Shown here: piece by piece, positions 45,927 to 55,108 of the stretch | Layout: every line of letters starts with the position of its first letter | Numbering within the stretch: position 1 is the stretch's first letter | Origin: Leptospira dzoumogneensis | Lineage (GTDB): Bacteria > Spirochaetota > Leptospiria > Leptospirales > Leptospiraceae | DNA length: 64,000 nt | Direction: 5' to 3' | Assembly: GCF_004770895.1 (NCBI RefSeq) | Contig: NZ_RQHS01000019.1 | Coordinates: 1 to 64,000, forward strand | The notes under the pieces: generated by a model | Databases searched by the model: none | What the model was told of the DNA's origin: nothing | Seen by the model: only the letters and a program-made list of their open reading frames with translations | Made by a program: the position numbers and the translations under genes

Positions 45927-46468
45927 ACTTCTCCTCCTTCTCTTTTTTCGGAGTTCTGCATTCTTCGCAACATTTCCTTTCCTCTAGCCGCCCTGGATTT
46001 TACCGTTCCGGCAGGAACTCCCAGAACTTCGGCGATCTCTTTTTCGGAATATCCGGAAAGATAATATTGGATCACACTTCTATACGCTTCCGGTAAATTT
46101 CCGATCCAAATTTTCGCTTTTTCCCAAGTAGGAAGATCTTCTCTGTCCTCCGGTAGTTCTTTTTCAAAAGCGAAACTTCTGGAATCTTCTTCCGATCTTT
46201 TTCCGGCCTTCTCCGCCTTGGTTTCTTCTCTTACCAGATTTTCATTCATACGAATGGATTCATTTCTGGCAATCGTGTACAACCAAGTGGTCAGCTTAGA
46301 GTCTCCTCTGAATTGACCTTTTTGTAATGCCTTATAAGCGCGAAGATATGTTTCCTGTGCGACATCGTCTATCGCATATGCAAAGCGTTCATACAAGTAA
46401 CGGGAGACCGCCGCTAAGACGATCTCCCTGGTATCTTCTACGAAGCGGGAAAATTCTGCCTCTCCCAT
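45911..46468 (-). CDS. ECF-type RNA polymerase sigma factor
   Basis: 185 residues. Region 2 is visible at about 33-68 (AIDDVAQETYLRAYKAL ... DSKLTTWLYTIARNESI). Region 4 is at about 125-165 (LPEAYRSVIQYYLSGYSEKEIAEVLGVPAGTVKSRAARGKEMLRRM), with a normal helix-turn-helix. It directs RNA polymerase to stress or envelope promoters. It lies between a Spy-like lipoprotein upstream and the putative anti-sigma gene downstream, which suggests one envelope-sensing unit. Confidence 0.93.
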   Translation of the reverse strand: MGEAEFSRFVEDTREIVLAAVSRYLYERFAYAIDDVAQETYLRAYKALQKGQFRGDSKLTTWLYTIARNESIRMNENLVREETKAEKAGKRSEEDSRSFAFEKELPEDREDLPTWEKAKIWIGNLPEAYRSVIQYYLSGYSEKEIAEVLGVPAGTVKSRAARGKEMLRRMQNSEKREGGEVWGKY

Positions 46469-46492
46469 TTTACCTCCGAAAGACTTAGGAGA

Positions 46493-46945
46493 TTAATCCT
46501 CGTCTTCCTTATCGAATTTACTCTGGAACTTAAGGATTAGATCCGCCAGTTTCCCTCTTTGTTCGGGAGTTAATACCGCGTGGAATTCCACTGCCTTTTT
46601 GGTGAAAAATACTCTAAGAGCTGCTATCTTTTTCTCTCTTTCTTCGCCCAATTTGTTCCATTTTTCAGGATTCAATTTGTCTGCACGAAGTTCATCTACT
46701 GCTTCCTTAGGGAAGAAGTGTCCGCCCATCTTTAGCTCTTTACGTTTTGCAAGCACGTCCTCTTTAATTTTATCAAGGGTCGCAGCTTGTGCATCAGTTA
46801 AATCCAATTCTGATTTAAGTTTTTTGACGATATAATTGGCTCTTTTCTCATGAGACATCCATTTATGATGGCATCCTTGAGTCAGTAGGGCGGTAGTCCC
46901 CAGCACCAACAAAATCGCGGTTATTTTTGTAATTTTGCGAAACAT
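46493..46945 (-). CDS. Spy/CpxP-like LTXXQ lipoprotein
   Basis: 150 residues. The signal MFRKITKITAILLVLGTTALLTQGC has a lipobox Cys at about residue 25. The mature part is helical and charged with two LTXXQ-type motifs: LDLTDAQAATLDKI (about 52-65) and VLTPEQRGKLADL (about 126-138). This is the Spy/CpxP/periplasmic-sensor fold. Such proteins are chaperones or stress sensors. HHKW just after the Cys could bind metal. It starts the operon of the ECF sigma factor and may sense for it; that is inference. Confidence 0.82.
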   Translation of the reverse strand: MFRKITKITAILLVLGTTALLTQGCHHKWMSHEKRANYIVKKLKSELDLTDAQAATLDKIKEDVLAKRKELKMGGHFFPKEAVDELRADKLNPEKWNKLGEEREKKIAALRVFFTKKAVEFHAVLTPEQRGKLADLILKFQSKFDKEDED

Positions 46946-47001
46946 TCATTTCTCCTCTTTATGCTCCTGGGACCGGAGCCTAAAAAGTCGGTTCCCAAAA
47001 A

Positions 47002-47673
47002 TTAAGAAGAAAGTATAAGAATATCTTCTTCCTTGATCTCATATTTGGAGGCCAGACGGGTCACGAGAGAGCCTAGGATCTCCTGGGCTTTTTTATGGTA
47101 ATAGAACTCTTCTCCCACTTCGATGAAAAATTTGCGCACTCCTGGGAGTTCTTTTAGTATAAACGCGATCTCTTGGGCGATCTTCTCCGCATTTTTTTGG
47201 AAAGGACAGCCTATCAGTTTTACTCCATTTCCATAAGATACGTTTTGGGTCCTTTCAATGGAAAATGGATATTTCTTTTTATCCACGATCAGTTCTTCAG
47301 GGATCTTGAGAACGGAGATTATTTTTTGTAAAAGTTTTTCAGGATCGAAAGGTTTGAGAATATAACCTACGAGCTGCTTGCTATGGGCGGCAGCCACCAC
47401 ATCTTCTTTTTCATTACTTGCAGTTAAAAAGACAATCGGGGTATTTTTGTTCAGATCCGGGACCTTACTTGCCAGGCGGACGCCGGAAAGCACAGGCATC
47501 ATATTATCCAAAAGGATAAAATCATATTTGGTTTTTCTTAATTTGAGCTCCGCAGCCATTCCGTCCACGACATGGTCCACTTCGAAATTGAACCTTTCCA
47601 AAAAATGAATGAGCAACTCGGCAGAACTTTCGTTATCTTCCGCAAATAAGATCTTAAAGAAAGAATGCACCAT
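47002..47673 (-). CDS. Response regulator with unknown C-terminal domain
   Basis: 223 residues. The receiver domain (about 6-122) is complete: ILFAEDNESSAELLIHFL, phospho-acceptor in DFILLDNMMP, TPIVFLTAS and the KPF switch Lys. The last 95 residues (GVKLIGCPFQKNAEKIAQEIAFILKELPGV and onward) match no output domain I know. With no DNA-binding motif it may act through protein contacts. Not paired with a kinase here. Confidence 0.85.
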   Translation of the reverse strand: MVHSFFKILFAEDNESSAELLIHFLERFNFEVDHVVDGMAAELKLRKTKYDFILLDNMMPVLSGVRLASKVPDLNKNTPIVFLTASNEKEDVVAAAHSKQLVGYILKPFDPEKLLQKIISVLKIPEELIVDKKKYPFSIERTQNVSYGNGVKLIGCPFQKNAEKIAQEIAFILKELPGVRKFFIEVGEEFYYHKKAQEILGSLVTRLASKYEIKEEDILILSS

Positions 47674-47810
47674 AAAATCCGAAACTTTTCCTTAATATTC
47701 GCTCGCGACCTTAGGAGAAGGCCGACATAAAACTTTATTCTTCGTAAATTATCCGTTTTTATAATGTTTGCGTCGACGATAAAACTTTGGCGGAATTACC
47801 CGGAAAATAA

Positions 47811-47847
47811 AAAAACGGGACCCCGAATTCTCGAAGATCCCGTTTTT
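47811..47847 (-). terminator. Rho-independent terminator of the phosphodiesterase gene
   Basis: AAAAACGGGA (47811-47820) pairs with TCCCGTTTTT (47838-47847). Read on the minus strand it follows the stop at 47873 by 25 bp and continues into a T-run (TTTTTTTATTTT), so it works for that gene. Confidence 0.9.
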
Positions 47848-47872
47848 AAGTTAAAGTGGAAAGTATACTAGA

Positions 47873-49150
47873 TTATCTTCCGGCTTCCCAGTATCCTTCC
47901 GAGTATTGGTCGGTAAGATTTGCCCATACTTCCGAAACTCCCTTAGCGGTTTTTGCCTCTTGGAGTTTTTTATTCTCATATGGAGTTACAGGAGAGGAGA
48001 AGTTCCAGCCTCTGGCGGAACATGCGCTCTTTCCATTCGCCCAATTTCCGGAAGCATCTGTGATTGCCCAGTTGCCGCTTCCGTCTTTACAAGCATAACG
48101 ATAGCTGTTGGAACATTTATTATCATTCCAACGTCCGCTTCCTACGATCTGTAAGCAGTCTTCCGCTCCACCATAATCGTTAGGCTCCGCATTATCCCAG
48201 GACCAAATTCCTTGCTTTGCGAAATCAGGGCTAAATTGGTCGATCCCGAATACGCTGATACCGCAAGCCAACATTTGAGCTATATTATCGTTTGTGAATA
48301 CTCCACTTTCTTTTACGCCGTCATAGACGCCGAAGTAGTTGGTGCTATCGTTGAAAACACGGGTCATAGTGTTATCGTATACGTTTCTGGACCAATTACA
48401 GCTAGGATAACCTTGGAATGCTTTCGGGCTGATCGTATTGCTTCCGAAGAAGATCCTTTTTGAGTATTGGTTCCAGGCTCCGTCGTAACAACCATTGCTC
48501 ATCATCAGGATCCTTCTGTTAGAAGAAACCATGTCTTTGAGCTTAGGCATATTTGCAGCGTTTGGAATGTCTCCGCAGGAACCGCTGTATCTGTATAGAT
48601 AAGGATCCAGGTAACTTCTTACTATTCCTAAGAACTCATCCTGTCTTCCATCCAGATAGTCCTCGAAATAAAGTACCAGAACTTCGTTCCTGTTTTGAGG
48701 AGAAGAAATCCAGTTGCGGATCTCTTCGAGTCCTTTGCTCGCAGGACGATCGAATACGTTACATCCAAGATCGTTGGATTGAGCGTGGCAAAGCAAGAAA
48801 TCGTTTTTGAAATTTGTGCTTAGATAATAATGAATATCTAATTCTATAAACCTAGCTCCCAATCTCAACTGGTCGGTAATAGAGACTTGTTGGTTCGGGA
48901 AAGCGTAAGAAAAGAAAGGTCCCGCATACGCTTTGCTATTATAAGAGTTATGTGTGCCGTAAAATAAAGCCTTGTGCACCGGCAGGTTTGCCGCTACTTG
49001 CACTTGTCTTTGCACAGCGAGTGATTTTGCTTCCGCAGACTTTTCGAATATATCGATCGGACTTTCAGTTACCGCTCCCCTGCTTGCAAATAAACTAGTC
49101 GAAGACAAGCTTATCAACAAAACGGTAAGCATGATTAATTTTCTCTTCAT
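47873..49150 (-). CDS. PI-PLC-like phosphodiesterase with a C-type-lectin-like tail
   Basis: 425 residues from the ATG at 49150 (an ATG four codons upstream is possible). Signal peptide LIMLTVLLISLSSTSLFA. The catalytic barrel has FYGTHNSYNS (His67) and RFIELDIHYY, then DFLLCHAQSN (His122), the paired His pattern of PI-PLC X-type enzymes. The barrel ends about residue 315. The tail has WSWDNAEPNDYGGAEDC, GRWNDNKCSNSYRYACK, then SACSARGWNF, YENKKLQEA and WANLTDQYSEGYW. These are C-type lectin motifs in rotated order (C-half before N-half). It probably cleaves a phospholipid or glycan-phospholipid outside the cell. Confidence 0.82.
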   Translation of the reverse strand: MKRKLIMLTVLLISLSSTSLFASRGAVTESPIDIFEKSAEAKSLAVQRQVQVAANLPVHKALFYGTHNSYNSKAYAGPFFSYAFPNQQVSITDQLRLGARFIELDIHYYLSTNFKNDFLLCHAQSNDLGCNVFDRPASKGLEEIRNWISSPQNRNEVLVLYFEDYLDGRQDEFLGIVRSYLDPYLYRYSGSCGDIPNAANMPKLKDMVSSNRRILMMSNGCYDGAWNQYSKRIFFGSNTISPKAFQGYPSCNWSRNVYDNTMTRVFNDSTNYFGVYDGVKESGVFTNDNIAQMLACGISVFGIDQFSPDFAKQGIWSWDNAEPNDYGGAEDCLQIVGSGRWNDNKCSNSYRYACKDGSGNWAITDASGNWANGKSACSARGWNFSSPVTPYENKKLQEAKTAKGVSEVWANLTDQYSEGYWEAGR

Positions 49151-49458
49151 ATTTCCATTCACCTTTTTACTTCTGTGGATGCATAATATTTCGAAGGCTT
49201 AACTTGTAACAAGCTTCTTCTTATAAGCGGCTTATATATGTTTATTTTTATGAAGAACGATCGTTATTTATAATTTAGTAATGAATTAGTATGACTACAA
49301 ACAAACAGAGTTAAGTGAGTAGTCGCTCATATATTATATTTATTTAATATATTTACAAGAAATTCCAGACCATAACCCCCTATAGAACCGCTCGATTTTG
49401 TTTTTCTTTGAATTTAAGGACTGAAAACAACTTGTTTCATTGGAAGAAGGTCCCCAAA

Positions 49459-49926
49459 ATGCGAAACATGCCTGCTAAGAAGAAGTCCCCAAAAAAGACC
49501 AGCTCTTCCCCTAAACAAGGGATCAAATACGAGGACAAATCCCCAGGACAACCGGAACTAGTTCCAATTTTTAATGAGATCAAGAAGTTACTGAAGCCCT
49601 ATATAAAGGGAAGTATCAAAGAAAGAGGAGATTCAAAAGGCCAATACGGTTTGATCAGCGAGATGGAAATCGAAGTAAACGGCAAAAAGAAGCCGGAAGT
49701 TTATTTCGCAGGTATACTCGTTCAAAAAGGATATGTAGGATTTTATTTTATGCCTGTGTATTCAGAGCCCGAATTAAAAAAAGTTTTCCAACCGGAACTT
49801 CTGAAATGTTTAAAAGGCAAAAGTTGTTTTTATATAAAGAAGAAGGATCCAATCATTCTTTCTCAAATCGAAGACTCCTTAAAAATAGGATACGACGATT
49901 ATAAGAAGAAGGGCTGGGTAAAATAA
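49459..49926 (+). CDS. DUF1801-like protein
   Basis: 155 residues from the ATG at 49459, with AAGAAGG eight bases upstream. After a Lys/Ser-rich leader (AKKKSPKKTSSSPKQG), the core reads QPELVPIFNEIKKLLKPYIKG, FAGILVQKGYVGFYFMPVYSEPELKKVF, and CLKGKSCFYIKKKDPIILSQIEDSL. These are typical of DUF1801/YdhG-type small alpha-beta proteins (iron-chaperone fold in some members). Function not known. Convergent with the lipase-like gene five bases after its stop. Confidence 0.75.
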   Translation: MRNMPAKKKSPKKTSSSPKQGIKYEDKSPGQPELVPIFNEIKKLLKPYIKGSIKERGDSKGQYGLISEMEIEVNGKKKPEVYFAGILVQKGYVGFYFMPVYSEPELKKVFQPELLKCLKGKSCFYIKKKDPIILSQIEDSLKIGYDDYKKKGWVK

Positions 49927-49931
49927 AACCC

Positions 49932-51191
49932 TTACTTACCTAAAAAGATCTTTAGAAAGTATTCTCTCAATTCGGGAGAGGGCATAATCTGATAATGAGA
50001 TAATCCTTTTAAGATCTTTACTCTAGTTTCCGGATTCGACTTCTTACGAAATATAGAATCGCTAAAAAGAGTAAGACTCGGTTTTTCTACGATCCCGTCT
50101 CCGATCCAAGAAGACCAGTCCCCTTCTTCTTCCGAAACAAAACTGTAGATCTGATAGGCATCCACCTCATCCAGTTCTCCGAAATATTTATCTTTTCCGT
50201 ATCTGCCTAGATGTGTTCCTTCTTTCCAATCTTCTTCCCGTATAATTCCGTGAGAAAGATCCTTCATTGCTTCACTTCTTTGGTTTCCTATATAACCTAC
50301 TAGTTGCACAGGAAACACCGGTAAAGCTTCTGCTCCAAGGCCCAGCCAGAATCCTACCTTTTCAATATAGGAACCTCCGTCCGGAGAACTAATAAATAAT
50401 ACTTTTTGAATATTAGAAGAAATTGGATTTCCTTCTTTTTTAGAAGAATAGAGAGCGCTTCTAAAAACGAGTCCGCCCTGGCTATAAGTCACCACGTCGA
50501 ATTTTTTCTTTTTTAGTTCAGGATCTTCCAGGACCTTTCTCACCAACTCTAAAAGTTTAGATCCATTCTCTGAAATATGAGCGCCCGGATTGAACCTAAG
50601 ATAAAACGGATAATAATTTTCTTTAATCAAAATTTCGGAGAAGGAAGGTTCTCCATTCTTGATCCAAAGCCCTTCGTCACAGAATAATCCTGGCACACAA
50701 AGGATCGGTTTTTTAGATCCTGATCTTTTCCAATCCGCCAACACTTCTTCCGGACTTACATCTTTTCCATCCAAACGAAAGGATGCTTGGATCTCAGAAG
50801 TAGTGATCATTCCTGCGAAAGATTCTCCCACTACGCTGGAAACGGAAATGTTCTCGAATACCTTTCTTTGGATCAAAGATTCTGTTTCGCTCAATGCTTC
50901 CAATGCGGTATGCATTGCTTGCGCAGTGGATTCGAAAGCTCTGGATAGACCTTCTTCCGTTTTACTTCCTGCTTCTCCCAAGGACTTTCCTGCATCCTTC
51001 AGGAATTCTCCAAATTTGGTCCCGTTTACTGTAGGTGTTTCTGAAATTTGGGATAAACTTTTTGCACACCATTCGAATGAACCTGTAAGTGCGGATTTAA
51101 CTCCGGATAGAACCCCAAGAGAAGTATCTCTTGCGAATGAAACTGCGAATTTTCCCAACTTCATGCTGGGTTCTGTAGGTTTGTATGGCAT
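49932..51191 (-). CDS. Lipase-like alpha/beta hydrolase
   Basis: 419 residues. A helical N-terminal region (about 1-110, FAVSFARDTSLGVLSG ... EALSETESL) recalls proteins that bind granules or membranes. The hydrolase core starts PILCVPGLFCDEGLW (about 165-179). It has the nucleophile elbow VVTYSQGGLVFRSAL (TYSQG in place of GHSQG; Ser about 242), ISSPDGGSYIEKVGFWLG, and a catalytic-His candidate in LKGLSHYQIMPSPELRE near the end. Likely an esterase or triacylglycerol/polyester lipase; no signal peptide. The Asp of the triad is not assigned. Confidence 0.75.
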   Translation of the reverse strand: MPYKPTEPSMKLGKFAVSFARDTSLGVLSGVKSALTGSFEWCAKSLSQISETPTVNGTKFGEFLKDAGKSLGEAGSKTEEGLSRAFESTAQAMHTALEALSETESLIQRKVFENISVSSVVGESFAGMITTSEIQASFRLDGKDVSPEEVLADWKRSGSKKPILCVPGLFCDEGLWIKNGEPSFSEILIKENYYPFYLRFNPGAHISENGSKLLELVRKVLEDPELKKKKFDVVTYSQGGLVFRSALYSSKKEGNPISSNIQKVLFISSPDGGSYIEKVGFWLGLGAEALPVFPVQLVGYIGNQRSEAMKDLSHGIIREEDWKEGTHLGRYGKDKYFGELDEVDAYQIYSFVSEEEGDWSSWIGDGIVEKPSLTLFSDSIFRKKSNPETRVKILKGLSHYQIMPSPELREYFLKIFLGK

Positions 51192-51277
51192 ATTTTAATT
51201 TCTTAACTTAGAAGCGCCGCCTCACTATACGTAAAAACCGCGGGCCGTCAAGGGGAAAGATAGTAGAAATCGGATAT

Positions 51278-51300
51278 TAAGAAGCCGGACAGGCTTCTTA
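51278..51300. terminator. Hairpin after the tRNA-binding-domain gene
   Basis: TAAGAAGCC (51278-51286), loop GGACA, GGCTTCTTA (51292-51300), followed on the plus strand by ATTTTTAAG. It lies 17 bp after the minus-strand stop at 51317. On the minus strand the T-run is weak. Confidence 0.55.
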
Positions 51301-51316
51301 ATTTTTAAGATTGGGA

Positions 51317-51664
51317 TCAGCAGGCAAGTTGGACGAAGCTGATCGCGTCTGACTTGCTGAACTCTTCCTCTTCTTCTACAAATCCTAAGAACAAAGCTTG
51401 TGCTCTCATTCTTGCAATATGAGCAGAAGGATAATCCATCACACAAAGTGTTTGTTTGCCCAAGAAATCTTTCTCTTCTCCGAGAGAGAGTATAGGTTCG
51501 CTTGATTTGCGGACACCGGCATTCCCGCCGAAATCCAAGATCAATCTATAAGCTTTTTCCCCATGATCGAGAAGCAATTCGAAACCGATCACTTTACCGA
51601 CTCTTAAGTCTAGATCGGCAAAAGGTTTTTCCGAAACTAAATTTGTATATTCAGTCGATTCCAT
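51317..51664 (-). CDS. Stand-alone tRNA-binding-domain protein (CsaA-like)
   Basis: 115 residues, a single EMAP/MetG-type OB-fold. FADLDLRVGKVIGFELLLDHGEKAYRLILDFG (about 15-46) and the closing SAHIARMRAQALFLGF match the tRNA-binding domain found at the C-terminus of MetG in this window. CsaA- or YgjH-like proteins bind tRNA or act as chaperones. Ends SFVQLAC. The exact role is not predictable. Confidence 0.85.
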   Translation of the reverse strand: MESTEYTNLVSEKPFADLDLRVGKVIGFELLLDHGEKAYRLILDFGGNAGVRKSSEPILSLGEEKDFLGKQTLCVMDYPSAHIARMRAQALFLGFVEEEEEFSKSDAISFVQLAC

Positions 51665-51732
51665 TATCTAATATAACCATTCGTAGATAATTATTTGACA
51701 AAAAAATTACAGAGAAGATCCAAAAATCGTTG

Positions 51733-52866
51733 TTAGACTGCAGGCAAATCCAGGAAAAATCTGGTGTATTCGTTGGCAGCACTTTCGAAGGAAAGAAATC
51801 CTCCATGCTCTTTCACAATCCCAAGACTGACAGAAAGTCCTAGACCGGTTCCCTTATCCGCTCCTTTAGTAGTGAAGAACGTATTGAAGATGGATTTACC
51901 GATCTCCTGAGGAATTCCCGAACCTAAATCTTCCACAGTGATCCTGACCCAGGACTTGCCTCCGATCTCTTCCGGTTTTGCGGAAATGATCATTCTCTTA
52001 TTCTCATTATATTCCGGATAACGTTGGTTCAACGCATCTATTCCGTTATTGATCAGATTCAAAAGTACCTGAAGTATCTGCCCTTCTTTACACATTACGG
52101 AAGGAAGATCAGGCTGCACGTCCAGATCCAATTGAATACGGCTCATCTTCAATCTTTGTTCCGCTATTGAGCGTGTCTTTGATATCAATGCAAAAACGCT
52201 TACGGGTTCGAAGGAAGCTTTTTCCTGTCTGGCAAATCTGAGTAGATCTTTTACCATTACGGAAATTCTTTCCCCTTCTTGTTTTATCTTAGAAGCGATC
52301 TTTTGGGCCTTATCTATATCCATTTCTCCTTTAGAGATCAATTGGGCATAATCTATGATAGCCATGATCGGGTTATTGATCTCGTGGGCCATGGCTCCCG
52401 CCAAAAATCCCATCGCTTCCACTTTCTGGCTTTGTCTGAGTTGTTCTTCTATTTCGAACTTCTCTTGTTCCGCTCTTCTTAAAGCGTGATGTTCTTCTAT
52501 TTCTCGGATCGCTCTTCTTAAAGCTGGGACAAGTTTTACTAACCTGTCTTTCAGAACATAATCAGTTGCTCCTCTAGTCAGAGTTTGGATAGCCGCTTCT
52601 TCTCCGTATGTTCCGGAAACGAATATAAAAGGAGTAGTAGGACATTGTTCTTTCGCGATTGTTAATGCGGACAACCCGTCGAAATTAGGAAGAGAATAGT
52701 CCGAAAAAATAAAATCGGGCTTCTCATCTTCGATCGCCCTTAAGTATTCTTCTCTATCTTGGACATGGACAGGAATGTATTCTACTCCTCCCCTTTTCAG
52801 CTCCCTTTGGATAAGCTCTAGATCGGTAGAAGAATCTTCTAAAAAAAGGAACTTTAGCGTCTTCAT
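51733..52866 (-). CDS. Hybrid receiver-histidine kinase
   Basis: 377 residues. The receiver domain is N-terminal (about 1-125; phospho-Asp in FIFSDYSLPNFDG). A short coil follows, then an HisKA domain with MAHEINNPIMAIIDYAQ (phospho-His about 162) and a HATPase (LINNGIDALNQ, DLGSGIPQEIG, GTGLGLSVSLGIVKEHGG). No membrane segment, so it is cytoplasmic. It starts one base after the stop of the Rcp-type receiver gene; the three genes from 55108 to 51733 form one signalling operon. Confidence 0.92.
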   Translation of the reverse strand: MKTLKFLFLEDSSTDLELIQRELKRGGVEYIPVHVQDREEYLRAIEDEKPDFIFSDYSLPNFDGLSALTIAKEQCPTTPFIFVSGTYGEEAAIQTLTRGATDYVLKDRLVKLVPALRRAIREIEEHHALRRAEQEKFEIEEQLRQSQKVEAMGFLAGAMAHEINNPIMAIIDYAQLISKGEMDIDKAQKIASKIKQEGERISVMVKDLLRFARQEKASFEPVSVFALISKTRSIAEQRLKMSRIQLDLDVQPDLPSVMCKEGQILQVLLNLINNGIDALNQRYPEYNENKRMIISAKPEEIGGKSWVRITVEDLGSGIPQEIGKSIFNTFFTTKGADKGTGLGLSVSLGIVKEHGGFLSFESAANEYTRFFLDLPAV

Positions 52867-52867
52867 G

Positions 52868-53311
52868 TCAATGCACCGATTTATTTAATATACACCAATA
52901 TTGTCCTATTTCAGATACCGTTACAATCAGCTTTTCAAATTCAACCGGCTTAATAATATAACTGTTTACGCCTAATTTATAACTTTCTACTATATCTTTC
53001 TCTTCAGCGGAAGAAGTTAACATCACCACTGGGACCGTTCTTAATTTTTCATCGGACTTGATCTCTCTCAGCACTTCAAGACCGTCCACTTTAGGCATTT
53101 TCAGATCTAATAACACGAATAAAGGTTTTCCGCCGGATTCTCTTCCTTCGTATCTTCCCCTGCAAAACAAAAACTCTAGAGCTTCCTCTCCATCTTTGAC
53201 ATGGAACACCTGATTTACTAAATTATTTTTTCTGAAACCTCTTAAAGTAAGTTCTGCGTCGTTCGGATTATCCTCCGCGTAAAGTATATCATAATTTCCC
53301 GATTGATTCAT
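52868..53311 (-). CDS. Rcp-type single-domain response regulator
   Basis: 147 residues: a single receiver with [18 protein letters not shown], phospho-Asp in [30 protein letters not shown] and YIIKPVEF. The insertion [15 protein letters not shown] in the middle is characteristic of Rcp1/CheY-like regulators that partner phytochrome-type kinases. No output domain. It probably shuttles phosphate between the sensor kinase upstream and the hybrid kinase downstream. Confidence 0.92.
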   Translation of the reverse strand: MNQSGNYDILYAEDNPNDAELTLRGFRKNNLVNQVFHVKDGEEALEFLFCRGRYEGRESGGKPLFVLLDLKMPKVDGLEVLREIKSDEKLRTVPVVMLTSSAEEKDIVESYKLGVNSYIIKPVEFEKLIVTVSEIGQYWCILNKSVH

Positions 53312-53317
53312 TCTTCT

Positions 53318-55108
53318 CTATTCCTTGTTCGGTATTGTAAAATAAAATGTAGCGCCTTTTCCCGTTTTTCCTTCCGCCCAAACTTTTCCGCCATGCCTTT
53401 GTACGATCCGATCCACGATCGCAAGCCCGATCCCGGTCCCGGCAAATTCCTCGTTGGAATGTAATCTTTGGAATACTTTAAAAAGTTTATGGGAATATTG
53501 ATCGTCGAAACCGACCCCATTATCTTTTACAAAGAATGTACGGTTCCCTTCTCCGCTTACGAAACCTATCTCAACGAAAGGATTTTGCGATTTGGAAGAA
53601 TACTTGTATGCATTCGAGATCAGATTCAACCAAACCTGTTTCAGCATGGAAGCATCCCCTCTTACCGGAGGAAGTTCCGAAATTTCCACTATCGGACTTC
53701 TGGATCCGTATTCCTGATTGATGATCTCTATCGAATCGGAAACCATATGTTTCATATTTATTGAATCCGATTTTGGTTCCAGCTTGGACACACGATAGAA
53801 TGCGAGCAGATCGTCTATCAACTGCCCCATAAATTTAGAATTGGAAGCTATAACATTCAAAAGCCTAAGAGCCTCCGGCTCTAAAACTGTGGAATAATCT
53901 TCCAGCATGATCTTAGTAAATCCGTCTATTCCTCGGATAGGGGCCCGCAAATCATGGGAAACGGAATAACTGAATGCTTCCAATTCCCGATTCGCATATT
54001 CTAATTTTCGAATATTCTCCTCGAGGTCGTGGTTTAATTGGTTTATCTGGAATTCTTTCAAATTCCTTTCGGTCACATCCAGCCATTCCACCACACTTCC
54101 TAACCTTTCTCCCGAATCGCCGATCACCGGATCGGCGCTCAGATTAAACTGCCTTCCGCCGATAGAAATGGAACTTTTATAAGAATTGGTGAATGTGGAA
54201 AGAATATGCCTTTGTTTTTCCGGATGCGCGTGAAAAGAATCTATACATGATCCGATCAAATCCTCAGGGGAAAAATCCGGATATTGGTTACGAATATTTT
54301 CCTTTGCGGCCTGGAACATATTCACTACAGAACGATTTGTATAAACCACTTTTAGATCGTTGTCCGCAATCATGATATTGCTGGAAGCACAATCCAAGGC
54401 GGACTTGATCATTAAAATTTCTTTATAAACCTTTTCTTTTTCGGAAAGTGTATGCTCCATAAGGTTATTCTTCTCAAAAAGTATATTCTCCGCCTCTATC
54501 CTACGATCAGATTCCTTCTTCAAAAATCTATATAATACGGCTAAGATGAATATATTAAAGGAGATCGATAAGAATAGGACCCAATCCGTGATCTTCTCCT
54601 TCGATTTGGAATCGTAGGCCCTTTCTGCGAGAAGTGAGATCTCTTTTTCTTTCAACTTGTCTATTGAACGATCGATCTCATTCTCTAATATTGCGTTTGC
54701 AGTCTCTTCTTCTTTGTTCTTGAATATAGAACGACCTATCTTGTGGACAAGTTCGTCTCTTTTTGTGAGTATTTTTTCCAACTCCGAAAGGCCGGTCTGT
54801 TGAGTGGAATTATCCCTGGTGATATATTTGAGTTCACCCAGTTTGAAGAATAAATTCTGATTTTCAGTTTTATAATATTCCAGGTCTTCTTTTTTCCCGG
54901 ATGCTAAAAAGAGCAAAAATCGGATCTTGGTTTCTTTTACGGAAGAAGCTAAATTTTCCAATCTGGAAAGTACGCTGAAAGTATGAGATTCCCAATCTTT
55001 AGATTGGGTCAGATTCCTATTACTGATCCAAGAAGAAACGCCGATCAATAGGCCCAAAAAACCTATTCCGACAATTCCGAATCTTAGTTTAGAATCATAT
55101 GAGAGCAT
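53318..55108 (-). CDS. Membrane-bound PAS histidine kinase
   Basis: 596 residues. Two membrane helices (about 9-27 and 178-197) flank a helical extracytoplasmic sensor (CHASE3-like in size). A PAS domain (about 232-345: SALDCASSNIMIADNDLKVVYTN) is followed by HisKA with AFSYSVSHDLRAPIRGIDGF (phospho-His about 386). The HATPase domain (KQVWLNLISNAYKYSS, VKDNGVGFDDQYSHKLFKVFQRLH, GTGIGLAIVDRIVQRHGG) is of the bacteriophytochrome-kinase type. It is the likely entry point of the operon; the signal is unknown. Confidence 0.9.
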   Translation of the reverse strand: MLSYDSKLRFGIVGIGFLGLLIGVSSWISNRNLTQSKDWESHTFSVLSRLENLASSVKETKIRFLLFLASGKKEDLEYYKTENQNLFFKLGELKYITRDNSTQQTGLSELEKILTKRDELVHKIGRSIFKNKEEETANAILENEIDRSIDKLKEKEISLLAERAYDSKSKEKITDWVLFLSISFNIFILAVLYRFLKKESDRRIEAENILFEKNNLMEHTLSEKEKVYKEILMIKSALDCASSNIMIADNDLKVVYTNRSVVNMFQAAKENIRNQYPDFSPEDLIGSCIDSFHAHPEKQRHILSTFTNSYKSSISIGGRQFNLSADPVIGDSGERLGSVVEWLDVTERNLKEFQINQLNHDLEENIRKLEYANRELEAFSYSVSHDLRAPIRGIDGFTKIMLEDYSTVLEPEALRLLNVIASNSKFMGQLIDDLLAFYRVSKLEPKSDSINMKHMVSDSIEIINQEYGSRSPIVEISELPPVRGDASMLKQVWLNLISNAYKYSSKSQNPFVEIGFVSGEGNRTFFVKDNGVGFDDQYSHKLFKVFQRLHSNEEFAGTGIGLAIVDRIVQRHGGKVWAEGKTGKGATFYFTIPNKE

